64,000 bases of DNA from Carboxylicivirga sp. (GCA_025210475.1 JAOARW010000089.1:1-64000), one strand, 5' to 3'. Shown: positions 51,877-61,701, counted from the first letter of the stretch. Made by a program: numbers and translations. Notes: a model not told the origin generated them from the letters alone.

Positions 51877-53742
51877 ATGTATACTATGAAGAAGAAAACC
51901 TTAGGCAAGAAATTCACTGCAGTTGCCTCAACCCTATTCATTATTTTTGGCACACTACTATGCGGAAGCATCCTTTACAATTACACTGTAGATGCCTACA
52001 ACAACAACCAAACGATCGGGCAGCAGCATCTGAGACTTGCTCAAAAGCAAGTTGAGAATTTCTACAGCAAACATATTAATTTAACTAAAACAATTTCTAC
52101 ACGACTTGAGTACGATATCAATACCAATCATAAACTAGAACGAGATCAGGTGATTATCTGGCTCAAGAATGAACTCAAACAACAAAATGATGCCATTGGT
52201 TTAGGCCTAATTTTTGAACCCAATGCCTATGATGGAGAAGATAAAAGATTTGTTAACTCAGTATTTCATGACTCAACCGGGCGATTTATTCCTTACATAA
52301 CAGCCAACAATTACGAAGCTATTGTAGGATATGCCACTGAGGATTATTACCTGATTCCTAAAGAAACCAACAAATGCTTTGTGACCGAACCTTACAAATA
52401 CATGGTTGATGACAAGGAAATTGAAATGTGCACTATTTCAACACCTATCCACAATAAAGCCAATGAATTTATTGGAGTGGTAACCTGTGATATCAGCATG
52501 CAAACAATTCTGGATTATATCGATCAACTAAAGGTTTGCGACGGTGCCGGTTCCATTGCCATCTTAAATAATGATGGACAATACATCACGCACACAAAAG
52601 CTGAGTTAATTGGTAAAAATCTCCACGATGATTCGCAAGATGCCGAATTACGCCTACAAAAACTTCGAGAAGGCATTGAGGATAACTGGTATGAACATCC
52701 ATATGGTGCACATGCCCTCCAATTAGTTGTTAATCCCGATCAGGCATACTACCAAATACAAAGCAAAGTTCATTTTTATGAAGTTTTTAAAAACCTGATA
52801 AACACGGGAATTATCATTTTTATCCTCATCATTATTGCTTCGGTAATTGGTGTAACTACCTTGCAGAAAATGACGAACAAATACACTCGACCGCTTATCG
52901 ATTTAAAAGACATTGCACTTAAAATCAGTGCCGGCGATCTCACCCATGATATTAACATTAAAACAAACGATGAGATTAATGAACTGGCAGGTGCTTTTAA
53001 AAAAATGAATGCCAATCTTAAAAATTCATTGGAAGAAATTCTTAGCAGTTCAGAAAATGTTAGTACTGCCTGTCAGCAATTACAAGCCAGTGGCGAAAAC
53101 ATGTCATCAACCACCAACGAACAGGCCAGTGTTACGGAAGAAATTTCATGCAACATGGAAGAAATGAATGCTTCAATCCAGCAAACGGCCCAACAAAGTA
53201 ACCAGATAAAACAGGATACTTCCATAATCAATTCTAAAATGAAAGATCTGGAAAAAGGTGCCAACATTGCCACAAGGATGCAAGTTGAGATTGCCGAAAG
53301 AGTTAATTTAATAAACGAAATAGCCAGACAAATTAGAATTCTGGCACTCAATGCATCAGTAGAAGCAGCCAGGGCTGGCGAACATGGCAAAGGCTTTGCG
53401 GTGGTTGCCGCCGAAGTACAAAAGTTAAGCGACAATACTTCTTTGGTTAATAGCGAAATTGTTGAGATGGCTACACAAAGTAAAGAAAGCAGTATTGCCG
53501 CCAATGAAATTGTAAAAAGCATCAGCAGTTTGCTTAATAATCTTCAGGAGAATATTTACAGTGTTGTTAACAATACCCAGGAACAAGCTTCGGGTGTACA
53601 CCAGGTAACAGAAGCATCCAACAACATGAATACAGGCATTCAATCCATTGCAGCCAGCAGCGAAGAATTAACAAGTACCATCGAAGAATTAAATAATCAG
53701 GCTGAGATGCTTAATGAGCTGGCAAAATCATACAAGATTTAA
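51877..53742 (+). CDS. methyl-accepting chemotaxis protein with Cache sensor
   Basis: The 621-aa receptor has TM1 (FTAVASTLFIIFGTLLCGSIL), an extracellular Cache-type domain (about 45-290) with GLGLIFEPNAYDGED and VTCDISMQTILDYI, TM2 near 300-320, a HAMP domain (RPLIDLKDIALKISAGDLTH) and the signalling hairpin with VEAARAGEHGKGFAVVAAEV. It lacks a CheR-docking pentapeptide at the C-terminus. No cheA, cheW or motility genes lie in the window, so it may feed a distant array or another output. Start may be Met4 (51886). Confidence 0.92.
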   Translation: MYTMKKKTLGKKFTAVASTLFIIFGTLLCGSILYNYTVDAYNNNQTIGQQHLRLAQKQVENFYSKHINLTKTISTRLEYDINTNHKLERDQVIIWLKNELKQQNDAIGLGLIFEPNAYDGEDKRFVNSVFHDSTGRFIPYITANNYEAIVGYATEDYYLIPKETNKCFVTEPYKYMVDDKEIEMCTISTPIHNKANEFIGVVTCDISMQTILDYIDQLKVCDGAGSIAILNNDGQYITHTKAELIGKNLHDDSQDAELRLQKLREGIEDNWYEHPYGAHALQLVVNPDQAYYQIQSKVHFYEVFKNLINTGIIIFILIIIASVIGVTTLQKMTNKYTRPLIDLKDIALKISAGDLTHDINIKTNDEINELAGAFKKMNANLKNSLEEILSSSENVSTACQQLQASGENMSSTTNEQASVTEEISCNMEEMNASIQQTAQQSNQIKQDTSIINSKMKDLEKGANIATRMQVEIAERVNLINEIARQIRILALNASVEAARAGEHGKGFAVVAAEVQKLSDNTSLVNSEIVEMATQSKESSIAANEIVKSISSLLNNLQENIYSVVNNTQEQASGVHQVTEASNNMNTGIQSIAASSEELTSTIEELNNQAEMLNELAKSYKI

Positions 53743-53810
53743 GGCCATTTGATAACAAATCAGCGTTAAATAAAAGTTATATTTAACATCCAAAAAACTT
53801 AACTGACTTA

Positions 53811-54479
53811 ATGAAATCACTAAAACTAACCCTAATTCTATGTTGTCTTTCAAAAGTACTCAGTGCTCAAATTGATCTGGTTGACAATAGCAACATCGCC
53901 ATAGATTTATATAACAAAGCATTGGACCAGGTGAACAGACAAGCCTATGTTGAGGCAATCGATAATCTGGAACGGGCGATTGAGGCGGATTCCACCATTC
54001 GGGATCCTTACCTCCTGCTATGTAAGATTTGCCTGTTCGAAGAAAAAACTCAACTGGCTGCCCAATACCTTCAGAAAGCTCAACTTATCTTTTCTGACGA
54101 TGATGAAATTTTATATTACTATGGCAAATGTCTTCAGAAAAATAAGGAATACAAAAATGCGATTGCCCAATTGGATGAAGCCATCCGGCTGGGTAACATA
54201 AATGGCATGGACTTTCCTGCTTTTTATGATTATTATGCCAGTCGAGGTACCTGCTACCTGAGTTTAAGCCAGTTTGAGAATGCTCTTAATGATTTTGATA
54301 CAGCCCTTAGTTTTAATAAAACAAAAGGCAGTATTTATACCAACCGGGGCATTGCTCTCTACCAGTTAAAAAGAAGTAAGGAAGCCTGTAAGAGTTGGGA
54401 AAAAGCCATTGAATTAGGAGAAGGCTATGCTCAAATGTATTTGGAGAAATATTGTAAAAAACAGGAAGTTTCAAACTAA
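53811..54479 (+). CDS. exported TPR-repeat protein
   Basis: This 222-aa protein has a signal peptide (LTLILCCLSKVLSAQ) and four or five tetratricopeptide repeats, for example YVEAIDNLERAIEADSTIRDPY, AQLDEAIRLGN, ENALNDFDTALSFN and KEACKSWEKAIELGEG. TPR domains mediate protein contacts; the partner is unknown. The next gene (DUF5683) starts 108 bp downstream on the same strand. Confidence 0.85.
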   Translation: MKSLKLTLILCCLSKVLSAQIDLVDNSNIAIDLYNKALDQVNRQAYVEAIDNLERAIEADSTIRDPYLLLCKICLFEEKTQLAAQYLQKAQLIFSDDDEILYYYGKCLQKNKEYKNAIAQLDEAIRLGNINGMDFPAFYDYYASRGTCYLSLSQFENALNDFDTALSFNKTKGSIYTNRGIALYQLKRSKEACKSWEKAIELGEGYAQMYLEKYCKKQEVSN

Positions 54480-54587
54480 AAGGTTTCAAATCGATAGATT
54501 TATATCTCTTTAATATCATTAACATAAATTAAATAGGTGTGCTCTGTTTCATCCTTGTCATAGGTTATACAACAACCTTACTACCTG

Positions 54588-55163
54588 ATGAAACAAAGCT
54601 CCTTAACAATTATCCTTCTGCTGGCTATTACCATAACAAGCCTTGGCCAATTAAAAGAAGAAAAACCACACTCGCCCCACAAAGCAACTTTCTACTCTGC
54701 CATACTACCCGGATTGGGTCAGGCCTACAATAAGAAGTACTTTAAGATTCCGATTATTTATGCCGGTGCCGGTGCCCTGGCTTATGCCATACATTTTAAT
54801 TCGAAGTTATATAGAAAATACCGCTCTGCCTACCGCGACTGGATCATACAAGACCCTCATAACAAAAGCTATCTTGAGTTTATCCCCCCCAACCAAACAG
54901 AAGAATACGTCCGAAAAAACTATAGTAACTCATTTGAAGAAGCGTTAAAAAGTAAAAAACAATATTACCGTCGTTACCGCGAACTCAGTTACATTGGCAT
55001 GACACTGCTTTATACCCTGCAAATTGTTGATGCTGCTGTTGATGCTCATTTCTTCAATTTCGACATTTCCGATGATTTAAGTATGCAAATGGCTCCGGGA
55101 ATTATTTCAACACCGGGCAGCAATGAACCTCGACTTGGTTTGCAGCTGAGGTTTAAGTTGTGA
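54588..55163 (+). CDS. DUF5683 family exported protein
   Basis: The 191-aa protein has a signal peptide (ILLLAITITSLGQ) and the DUF5683 pattern KATFYSAILPGLGQAYNKKYFKIPIIYAG, common in Bacteroidota. Further hydrophobic parts are AGALAYAIHFN and LSYIGMTLLYTLQIVDAAVDAHFF. It ends with a beta-strand-like LGLQLRFKL, compatible with the outer membrane. The function is not known; in other genomes it lies near parB or lytic transglycosylase genes, which is not the case here. Confidence 0.86.
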   Translation: MKQSSLTIILLLAITITSLGQLKEEKPHSPHKATFYSAILPGLGQAYNKKYFKIPIIYAGAGALAYAIHFNSKLYRKYRSAYRDWIIQDPHNKSYLEFIPPNQTEEYVRKNYSNSFEEALKSKKQYYRRYRELSYIGMTLLYTLQIVDAAVDAHFFNFDISDDLSMQMAPGIISTPGSNEPRLGLQLRFKL

Positions 55164-55402
55164 TCAGCTATGAAAACAAATTGACAATAAGGATCAATAA
55201 CGGGATGATTCCCAATTAAAATCTAAGATTTTCACAAAGCTCTAATCATTTAGGAAATAATCTTACGTAAGTGTTTCTATTCTAAGCTTTCTTTCATAAC
55301 TTTTTTCTATCCTATCCTCCTCCCTTTCTGACGATTATACAGATACAAAATCACCCATTGTGGTATAATCACAACCAATACTAACTAATAAACTGAAGCT
55401 TT

Positions 55403-55684
55403 ATGGAACACGGACCTGCTGCCAAACTTGGCGTCGATCATGCATCGAAAAAGAAATCGAAGCTCGGAGTTATCCTGTTTATTGTGTATTCAATCGTATA
55501 TGCCGGCTTTGTAGTTGTAGGCGTAGTCAATTACGAATTAATGGGCAAAATCATTGTTGCCGGGCAAAACCTGGCTGTCGTCTATGGTTTTGGCCTCATC
55601 ATCTTTGCCATCATCCTCGGCCTAATTTACAATGGCATCTGCACCAATTACGAAAACAAAATGAATAAGGAGGCAGAGAAATGA
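55403..55684 (+). CDS. DUF485 membrane protein paired with the acetate symporter
   Basis: The 93-aa protein has two membrane helices (ILFIVYSIVYAGFVVVGVVNYEL and VVYGFGLIIFAIILGLIYNGI) and a charged tail, as in DUF485/YjcH proteins. The stop overlaps the start of actP by 4 bp, the same arrangement as yjcH-actP in E. coli, so it probably supports the symporter's assembly or activity. Confidence 0.92.
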   Translation: MEHGPAAKLGVDHASKKKSKLGVILFIVYSIVYAGFVVVGVVNYELMGKIIVAGQNLAVVYGFGLIIFAIILGLIYNGICTNYENKMNKEAEK

Positions 55685-57597
55685 TATATACTCCTTCCAT
55701 TACCGCAATCATCATCTTTGTACTATTTGTGATTGTTGTGCTGGCATTGTCCTTCTATTTTGCCAGAAAAACAAAATCGGCTTCGGGATTCTTTGCAGCC
55801 GGTGGTACTATACACTGGGGCGTCAATGGTATTGCTTTTGCCGGTGATTACCTGTCAGCCGCATCTTTTCTCGGTATCTGTGGCATGATTGCCTTTTCGG
55901 GATACGATGGCTTCCTCTACTCCATTGGTTATCTGGCCGGTTGGATTGTAGCTCTGTTTTTGGTGGCCGAACCACTCAAGCGGCTGGGGAAATATACTTT
56001 TACCGATGCCCTGGATGCCCGTTTCGACTCCAAAGCCATTCAGCTAACGGCGGCCATCAGCACCTTAATCGTTTCCATGTTCTACCTGATTCCGCAAATG
56101 GTTGGCGCCGGGGCTTTGGTGAAACCTCTGCTGGGACTCGAACACCATTGGGGCGTTATCATTGTTGGTGCTATCGTTATTTTTATCGTGGCCACTGCCG
56201 GTATGACCTCAACCACCTATGTGCAGTTTATCAAAGGGGCTTTGTTAATTATCTTTTCAACCGTTTTATCTGTTTATATTTTTAACAATGGCCTGAAACT
56301 ACATCCTGAAACGGAGCACCAGTCCTACCACCACTTTATTTCCATATCACCGGGCATGCAAAACAATACGGTTATTAGTGCAGGTGACTACACTGTGGTT
56401 TCGCAACTTGAAGTTAATAAGCACACCTTGGTCAAATTACAAAAAAACGGCATTAATCGCTGGTTTAAACTGATCAACAATGGAGAGCAACCGGTGCTTC
56501 AGGAAATGCTTTCAACAACCAACTTGCACAAAGGCGAAAAACTCTACAACGGTGAACCTGCCGAAAATGGTAAGTTTTACCAGGTGGGCCATATGAGTAA
56601 AATTATTGTTGATGGCAAAGCGGTTGAACAAACCGGCCCGCTGGGTCCCTTTAAGTTCTTATCAACCATCGAGCAAAGCGAAATCGTACGCTTCTCACAG
56701 CTAAAATTTTCCGATGGAAAAAATAAAGTGACGGTCTGGTATCAGAACATTACCTCGGGCAGTGATATAATGAAACCTGGATTAAGGTTTAAAATTGGGA
56801 AAGATGCCCCCCCTATATCCAAACTGAATTTTATATCCTTGATGATCGCCTTGTTTCTGGGCACATCGGCCCTGCCACATATTTTAATACGCTACTATAC
56901 AGTGCCCAGCCAGCGCGATGCCCGAAAGTCGACCATAGTTGCCATTGCTTCCATCGGAATTTTTTACATACTCACCATGTTTATGGGCTTGGGAGCTGCC
57001 ATCAACGGTGTGTTAGATGTGGAAAGTAGTAACATGTCGGCACCCCTATTGGCCAAGGCCTTTGGTGTTGGATTATTCTCCATTATTTCGGCCATAGCCT
57101 TTGCAACTATTCTAGGAACGGTGAGTGGACTTATTATTGCTTCGACTGGTGCTATTGCCCACGACATCATCGATGTTTACATGAAGAAGAACCTGAGTGA
57201 AACCAAGAAAGTTCTGGCTGGTAAAATATCGGCATTTGTAGTGGGTATCATTGCCATCATCCTGGGTATTGCCTTTAAAGGGATGAATGTGTCATTTTTG
57301 GTTGGCTGGGCCTTTGCTGTGGCTGCATCTGCCAACCTACCATCGATTCTGATGCTTTTATTCTGGAAAAAAACAACTGCTAAAGGTATTGCCTCCTCAA
57401 TTCTTGTGGGTATTGTGGCTGCCATCGGGTTAATCCTCACATCCCCAATGATGTGGACCCGTTATGGTCTTAATCCTGATGATGCCCTTCATCAGCTTGA
57501 CAACCCGGCCATCATCTCATTCACCTTGGCATTGCTAACGCTAATTTTTGTTTCATTAGCAACACAAAAGGATAATCATAAAAAGAAGGATATTTAA
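55681..57597 (+). CDS. actP: sodium:solute symporter, acetate permease type
   Basis: This 638-aa transporter of the SSS family has about 13 membrane segments. ActP-like parts: KTKSASGFFAAGGTIHWGVNGIAFAGDYLSAASFLG, MVGAGALVKPLLG, TAGMTSTTYVQFIKG and GTSALPHILIRYYTVPS. Between TM6 and TM7 it carries a hydrophilic insert of about 170 residues (205-375), some 100 more than E. coli ActP, with a beta-rich look (FKLINNGEQP, VTVWYQNIT). Uptake of acetate or a related short acid is the likely role; the symbol is by resemblance and operon context. Confidence 0.88.
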   Translation: MIYTPSITAIIIFVLFVIVVLALSFYFARKTKSASGFFAAGGTIHWGVNGIAFAGDYLSAASFLGICGMIAFSGYDGFLYSIGYLAGWIVALFLVAEPLKRLGKYTFTDALDARFDSKAIQLTAAISTLIVSMFYLIPQMVGAGALVKPLLGLEHHWGVIIVGAIVIFIVATAGMTSTTYVQFIKGALLIIFSTVLSVYIFNNGLKLHPETEHQSYHHFISISPGMQNNTVISAGDYTVVSQLEVNKHTLVKLQKNGINRWFKLINNGEQPVLQEMLSTTNLHKGEKLYNGEPAENGKFYQVGHMSKIIVDGKAVEQTGPLGPFKFLSTIEQSEIVRFSQLKFSDGKNKVTVWYQNITSGSDIMKPGLRFKIGKDAPPISKLNFISLMIALFLGTSALPHILIRYYTVPSQRDARKSTIVAIASIGIFYILTMFMGLGAAINGVLDVESSNMSAPLLAKAFGVGLFSIISAIAFATILGTVSGLIIASTGAIAHDIIDVYMKKNLSETKKVLAGKISAFVVGIIAIILGIAFKGMNVSFLVGWAFAVAASANLPSILMLLFWKKTTAKGIASSILVGIVAAIGLILTSPMMWTRYGLNPDDALHQLDNPAIISFTLALLTLIFVSLATQKDNHKKKDI

Positions 57598-57613
57598 TGA
57601 ACTAATATTTATT

Positions 57614-57650
57614 AACAGGAGGTTGCAATTACAATCTCCTGTTTTTTTTA
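57614..57650 (+). terminator. intrinsic terminator of actP
   Basis: aacaggag (57614-57621) and ctcctgtt (57636-57643) form an 8-bp stem around 14 nt, followed by a run of T. It starts 17 bp past the actP stop and lies in front of the convergent YkgJ gene. Confidence 0.88.
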
Positions 57651-57659
57651 TGATATCAA

Positions 57660-58181
57660 CTACTTTACTAATTCCACCAAAGGAATTAAATCAAACTCCC
57701 CTTTATCCGGATGAGCCGTTTTTATGTACTCTTTATTCATCATAAAAAGACGGCTGTTGAAGGTATCCTGCATGTAGCAATTGTCTTCGTGGAAATAGTC
57801 TTCATCCACATTGGTAAAGTTCAGTTCGCAATGCGACAACTCCCATTGATCACCTGCTTCATTCATATATAGCAATGGAAAACCATGCGTGCGGCAGATA
57901 ATCGGTCGCGCTTTGTATATCGTACATTGATGGTCTTTCAGAAAAAAGCACTTCTCGCCCGCTTCTTCTGGTTTATCTTGCTTTAAAACATCTGGATATT
58001 CTTTTTCAACTTGCTTCTTGATGTAATCAAACTCAATCGGAAATACATCAAAATTCAAACAACATTTATCACAGCCTTTTTTACAGGCCATATTGTTTTC
58101 ATGTTCGTCCCACAGTTTTATAGTTGATTGATCAATTTCGTCCCGCAATGCTTTATAGGTCTCCAACTTCGTCATGTTCAT
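57660..58181 (-). CDS. YkgJ-family cysteine-cluster protein (second)
   Basis: This 173-aa cytosolic protein has CKKGCDKCCLNFDVFP, CFFLKDHQCTIYKARPIICRTHGFP and a late CYMQDTFN, the conserved Cys pattern of the YkgJ family (PF03692), likely a metal or cluster site. It differs clearly from the other member at 40630-41124. A -7 match (TACCTTTG, 58192-58199 on the minus strand) lies just upstream. Start may be Met3. Confidence 0.86.
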   Translation of the reverse strand: MNMTKLETYKALRDEIDQSTIKLWDEHENNMACKKGCDKCCLNFDVFPIEFDYIKKQVEKEYPDVLKQDKPEEAGEKCFFLKDHQCTIYKARPIICRTHGFPLLYMNEAGDQWELSHCELNFTNVDEDYFHEDNCYMQDTFNSRLFMMNKEYIKTAHPDKGEFDLIPLVELVK

Positions 58182-58216
58182 TTGTTTTGGGCAAAGGTAT
58201 TAAAAAGAAAAAAACT

Positions 58217-58259
58217 GATGAATTGTCGAATTGCTCAATCGTTGAATTGGTGAATTGAC
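58217..58259. repeat. short degenerate GAATTG repeats
   Basis: gaattg occurs four times in about 43 bp, with an inverted copy (caat) between. It lies in the divergent gap between the YkgJ gene and the helicase gene. It looks like simple-sequence decay; no function is suggested. Confidence 0.4.
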
Positions 58260-58415
58260 TAACAATTGGAAACGAATTTTAAAACCTCATCCTTCATTGC
58301 ATGCTTTAGCTTGTATTCATAAATCATATATCATCAATCCTATATCGAACATCTCCACGTCCTTTGCTCCTAGTCCATTTTTCCCGTATCTTGCCGCATC
58401 ATTAAGCTTAATAAA

Positions 58416-60656
58416 ATGAGTACACAGGCCGATTCTTTACAATCACTTGTTTCTAAATACATTAACACTACCAACCGAAGTGTTTTCCTTACCGGTAAAG
58501 CAGGAACCGGTAAAACCACTTTACTACACCGGATAAAAGAGCATACACACAAAAACATGGTGGTGGCAGCACCAACTGGTATCGCCGCGATTAATGCCGG
58601 CGGTGTTACACTCCACTCCTTGTTTCAATTGCCATTTGGGGCTTTTATTCCAGACAATAACGGCATTGACCCAAACCGCATGCAAACACTGGCGCACATT
58701 AATACGCCGCGTACTTTAATTAAAAACATTCAAATGCATACGGTCAAACGCAACCTGATCCGTAATATGGAGTTGTTGGTGATTGACGAGGTAAGTATGC
58801 TACGTGCTGATTTGCTGGATGCCATTGATGTTATATGCCGTCATGTGCGCCGCGATTATAATACACCATTTGGCGGACTTCAGGTTTTATTTATTGGTGA
58901 TATGCTTCAGTTACCTCCGGTTACCAAGCAGGAAGAATGGAACTACCTAAGCCCTTACTACAAAAGCCCCTATTTTTTCGATGCACAGGTATTACATCAT
59001 CAGCAACCGGTACACATCGAATTGGAGAAAGTTTACCGTCAATCGGATCAGAAGTTTATCGATTTGTTAAATCACTTCCGCGACAATCAGGTTTCAACAA
59101 CTGATATTGATCTTTTAAACCAATACTACCAACCCGATTTTAATCAGCATAACAACGATGGGTATATCCAGTTGACCACCCACAACGCCATTGCCGATAG
59201 TAAAAACAAAGAATGCCTCGCCGAATTGGATGGTAAGATTTACGCCTTTGAGTCGGAGATTAAAGGTGATTTTAAAGCGCATCAATACCCCTTACAAGAA
59301 AGCATGCAATTTAAGAAAGGGGCCCAGGTGATGTTTATTAAAAACGATTTCTCGGGTCAACAGCGCTATTTTAATGGTAAAATTGGCACCATTTCTCATA
59401 TCAATAAAGAAGAAATAAAAGTGAGTTTTAGCGACGGCAGCGAGGCGGTAACGGTGGAGCCTTATACCTGGGAAAACAAGAAATATACCCTTAACAAAGA
59501 GACCAACGAAGTAGAAGAAAATGTGGTGGGTGAATTTAAACAATATCCCATCAAACTGGCCTGGGCCATTACCGTGCATAAAAGCCAGGGCTTAACTTTT
59601 GAGAAAGCCATAATTGATGTGGGGCAAGCTTTTGCTGCCGGACAAGTTTATGTGGCACTCTCGCGCCTTACCTCTCTCAACGGTTTGATACTTAAAACCC
59701 CCATCCCACAACAAGGCATCGCTGCCGATGAATCGCTCCGGAGCTTTGTTAAGAAAAAAATGACCAGCGATGAATTGCAGCCCATCCTGAAAACCGAATC
59801 GCAAAACTATTTTAATCAGTTTGTATTAAAAGCTTTCGACTTTAATGATCTGGTCATTGCCTTGCATCAACACTTAAGGTCGTATACCAAAAGCGAAAAG
59901 CGATCGAAAAAACAACAATATAAAAGTTGGGCCGAACATTTACTGAAAGACACTGAACCCTTGCAAAATGTTGCCAACAGTTTCCGGGGACAAGTTAACC
60001 GTATTGTTACCACTGGTGGCGATAACTATGTCGATCATCTGATCGAACGTATTGACAAAGCCATTCAGTATTTTCAGCCTTTAATCAGCGAAAGGCACAA
60101 AGTTATTCTGGCACATATCGAAGAAGTAAGTACCCTAAAAGCTGTTAAACAATATCTGAATGAGCTTCGTGATTTGGCCGCTCAATATTATGCGATATTG
60201 CAAAACATGCTGAAGGCAAAAACACTGCTGGAATCGGCTCAAAAAGGTTTGGATGTAAATAAGGAAGATATCACCAAACCGGAACTGGACAGCCAGCCGC
60301 AGGAAAAAACAAGGAAAAAGAAAGCAAAAAAAGAAAAAGTAGCAAAACCGCCCAAAGTGGCCACCCACCTGGTGACTTGTGCCCTTTATAAACAAGGCAA
60401 TGATTTAAGTACTATTGCCAGCGAACGAGGCTTGGTTAAAACAACCATTGAATCGCATATTGCCCGATGCATTCAGGAAGATTTATTGAGCCTCAACGAT
60501 TTTGTGGATTGTGAAACCCGTGAAGTCATTAAAACTGGTATCAAGGAATGTAAAGATGCTAACCTCTCTGAAATTCGTCAACATCTGGATTATAAATACA
60601 GCTATCCAGAAATAAAATACGTTCAGGCCTGGATGCAATCCGACAGAATTTTGTAG
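58416..60656 (+). CDS. Pif1-like helicase with C-terminal HTH domain
   Basis: This 746-aa superfamily 1B helicase has Walker A GKAGTGKTT (near residue 28), APTGIAAINAGGVTLHSLF, Walker B VIDEVSM, GDMLQLPPV, VYRQSD and the C-terminal motif ITVHKSQGLTFEKAIIDVG with VYVALSRLTSL. A linker rich in Lys (about 635-655) leads to a helix-turn-helix domain (THLVTCALYKQGNDLSTIASERGLVKTTIESHI), as in HTH_40 tails of Bacteroidota helicases. It probably unwinds DNA 5'-3' in repair or replication. Confidence 0.92.
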   Translation: MSTQADSLQSLVSKYINTTNRSVFLTGKAGTGKTTLLHRIKEHTHKNMVVAAPTGIAAINAGGVTLHSLFQLPFGAFIPDNNGIDPNRMQTLAHINTPRTLIKNIQMHTVKRNLIRNMELLVIDEVSMLRADLLDAIDVICRHVRRDYNTPFGGLQVLFIGDMLQLPPVTKQEEWNYLSPYYKSPYFFDAQVLHHQQPVHIELEKVYRQSDQKFIDLLNHFRDNQVSTTDIDLLNQYYQPDFNQHNNDGYIQLTTHNAIADSKNKECLAELDGKIYAFESEIKGDFKAHQYPLQESMQFKKGAQVMFIKNDFSGQQRYFNGKIGTISHINKEEIKVSFSDGSEAVTVEPYTWENKKYTLNKETNEVEENVVGEFKQYPIKLAWAITVHKSQGLTFEKAIIDVGQAFAAGQVYVALSRLTSLNGLILKTPIPQQGIAADESLRSFVKKKMTSDELQPILKTESQNYFNQFVLKAFDFNDLVIALHQHLRSYTKSEKRSKKQQYKSWAEHLLKDTEPLQNVANSFRGQVNRIVTTGGDNYVDHLIERIDKAIQYFQPLISERHKVILAHIEEVSTLKAVKQYLNELRDLAAQYYAILQNMLKAKTLLESAQKGLDVNKEDITKPELDSQPQEKTRKKKAKKEKVAKPPKVATHLVTCALYKQGNDLSTIASERGLVKTTIESHIARCIQEDLLSLNDFVDCETREVIKTGIKECKDANLSEIRQHLDYKYSYPEIKYVQAWMQSDRIL

Positions 60657-60670
60657 AAAAATTAAAAACA

Positions 60671-60721
60671 CTGCCCCTGTCATGGGGAATCTATGAATGG
60701 AAAGTTTAACGACAGAGGCAG
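60671..60721. repeat. inverted repeat after the helicase gene
   Basis: ctgcccctgtc (60671-60681) and gacagaggcag (60711-60721) form an 11-bp stem with one mismatch around 29 nt, starting 15 bp past the helicase stop. It is followed by catcttttgg. It could terminate the helicase transcript, or the convergent small gene if that is real. Confidence 0.5.
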
Positions 60722-60743
60722 CATCTTTTGGTTAAGGGGGTTG

Positions 60744-60863
60744 TTAGAATATTAGTATTAATGTTATTATTATCAGCACCACAAGTTGATACAATAAAAC
60801 AATCTGCGGAAAATCTGGTGATTTAATCAGATTGACTAATCGGTTTGAGCTAGGTCTTTTCAT
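60744..60863 (-). CDS. possible small membrane protein (39 aa)
   Basis: A 39-codon frame from ATG 60863 to TAA 60744 encodes a polar start (MKRPSSNRLVNLIKSPDF) and a hydrophobic helix (IVLLYQLVVLIIITLILIF). The layout resembles the 50-aa protein at 44228-44380 (basic N-terminus, one C-terminal helix), without sequence similarity that I can see. No ribosome binding site is evident. It may be a chance frame in AT-rich DNA. Confidence 0.45.
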   Translation of the reverse strand: MKRPSSNRLVNLIKSPDFPQIVLLYQLVVLIIITLILIF

Positions 60864-60975
60864 AATTTGGGTGTAAAATTCGGTTTGTTGACAAGCAAAT
60901 ACTGTGCCGAGTTATACTGGACTTCTTAATAATAATTCTAAATACACAGAGAGGAAGTTTTTAATCCTTAATACT

Positions 60976-60983
60976 TATTTTTG
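60976..60983 (+). promoter_or_regulatory. -7 box of the FkbM gene
   Basis: TATTTTTG matches TAnnTTTG about 29 bp before the ATG at 61012. It implies a transcription start near 60990 and so argues for the ATG at 61012 over an earlier in-frame ATG at 60904. No clear TTG is found at -33. Confidence 0.5.
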
Positions 60984-61011
60984 CCATAAACCTATTTATT
61001 GCGAGTTTAAT

Positions 61012-61701
61012 ATGCTGACAAAAAACCTGATCCAATTCTATAGAATAATAAGAGGTAAATCACCTTACATTAAAATATCAACGAAAAAGGAACATCGGTG
61101 GATGGGCTCTAAAAATGGCGGTTTTTATCTGCACCCACATTCAATTAACGAGAATTCCATTGTCTACTCCATTGGCATAGGCGAAGACATTAGTTTCGAT
61201 CAGGCCATCATCGATACTTTTGGCTGCAAGGTGTATGGATTTGATCCAACTCCCAAATCGATTGAATGGGTTAAAAACAATGTTAGCAATAACAACTTTA
61301 TTTTTGAGCCCGTTGGCATTGGTGTTGAAACCGGAACAAGCACTTTTTATTTGCCCAAAAACGAGCAACATGTTTCAGGAAGTTTAAGTCACAATGATGT
61401 TACTGACAAGAGTCAGGCCATCGAGGTAAAAATTAAACGTTTTATCGATATGGCCCGTGCCCACAACCACCATACCATTGATGTTTTAAAAATGGACATC
61501 GAAGGTTCGGAGTATGATGTTATGCCAGATATACTTGATTCTGATATTAAAATCAACCAAATATTGATTGAGGTTCATCATCGCTTAATTCCCAATGGCA
61601 ATGCGAAAACAAAAAACTTGATTAAACTGATGAATCAGAATGGTTACAAAGTTTTTGCTGTATCTGATTTAGCCGAAGAAATATCATTTATCCGACAATA
61701 A
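61012..61701 (+). CDS. FkbM-family methyltransferase
   Basis: This protein of about 229 aa is a SAM-dependent methyltransferase of FkbM type. Motif I reads VYSIGIGEDISFD, followed by the acidic strand end VYGFDPTP, then GIGVETGTSTFYLP and the DVLKMDIEGSEYDVMPDIL motif that marks the family. FkbM enzymes methylate hydroxyls of polysaccharides or small molecules. It opens a same-strand cluster with an AAC(3)-like acetyltransferase and an asparagine-synthetase-like gene, so a glycan or lipid target is likely. Confidence 0.88.
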   Translation: MLTKNLIQFYRIIRGKSPYIKISTKKEHRWMGSKNGGFYLHPHSINENSIVYSIGIGEDISFDQAIIDTFGCKVYGFDPTPKSIEWVKNNVSNNNFIFEPVGIGVETGTSTFYLPKNEQHVSGSLSHNDVTDKSQAIEVKIKRFIDMARAHNHHTIDVLKMDIEGSEYDVMPDILDSDIKINQILIEVHHRLIPNGNAKTKNLIKLMNQNGYKVFAVSDLAEEISFIRQ

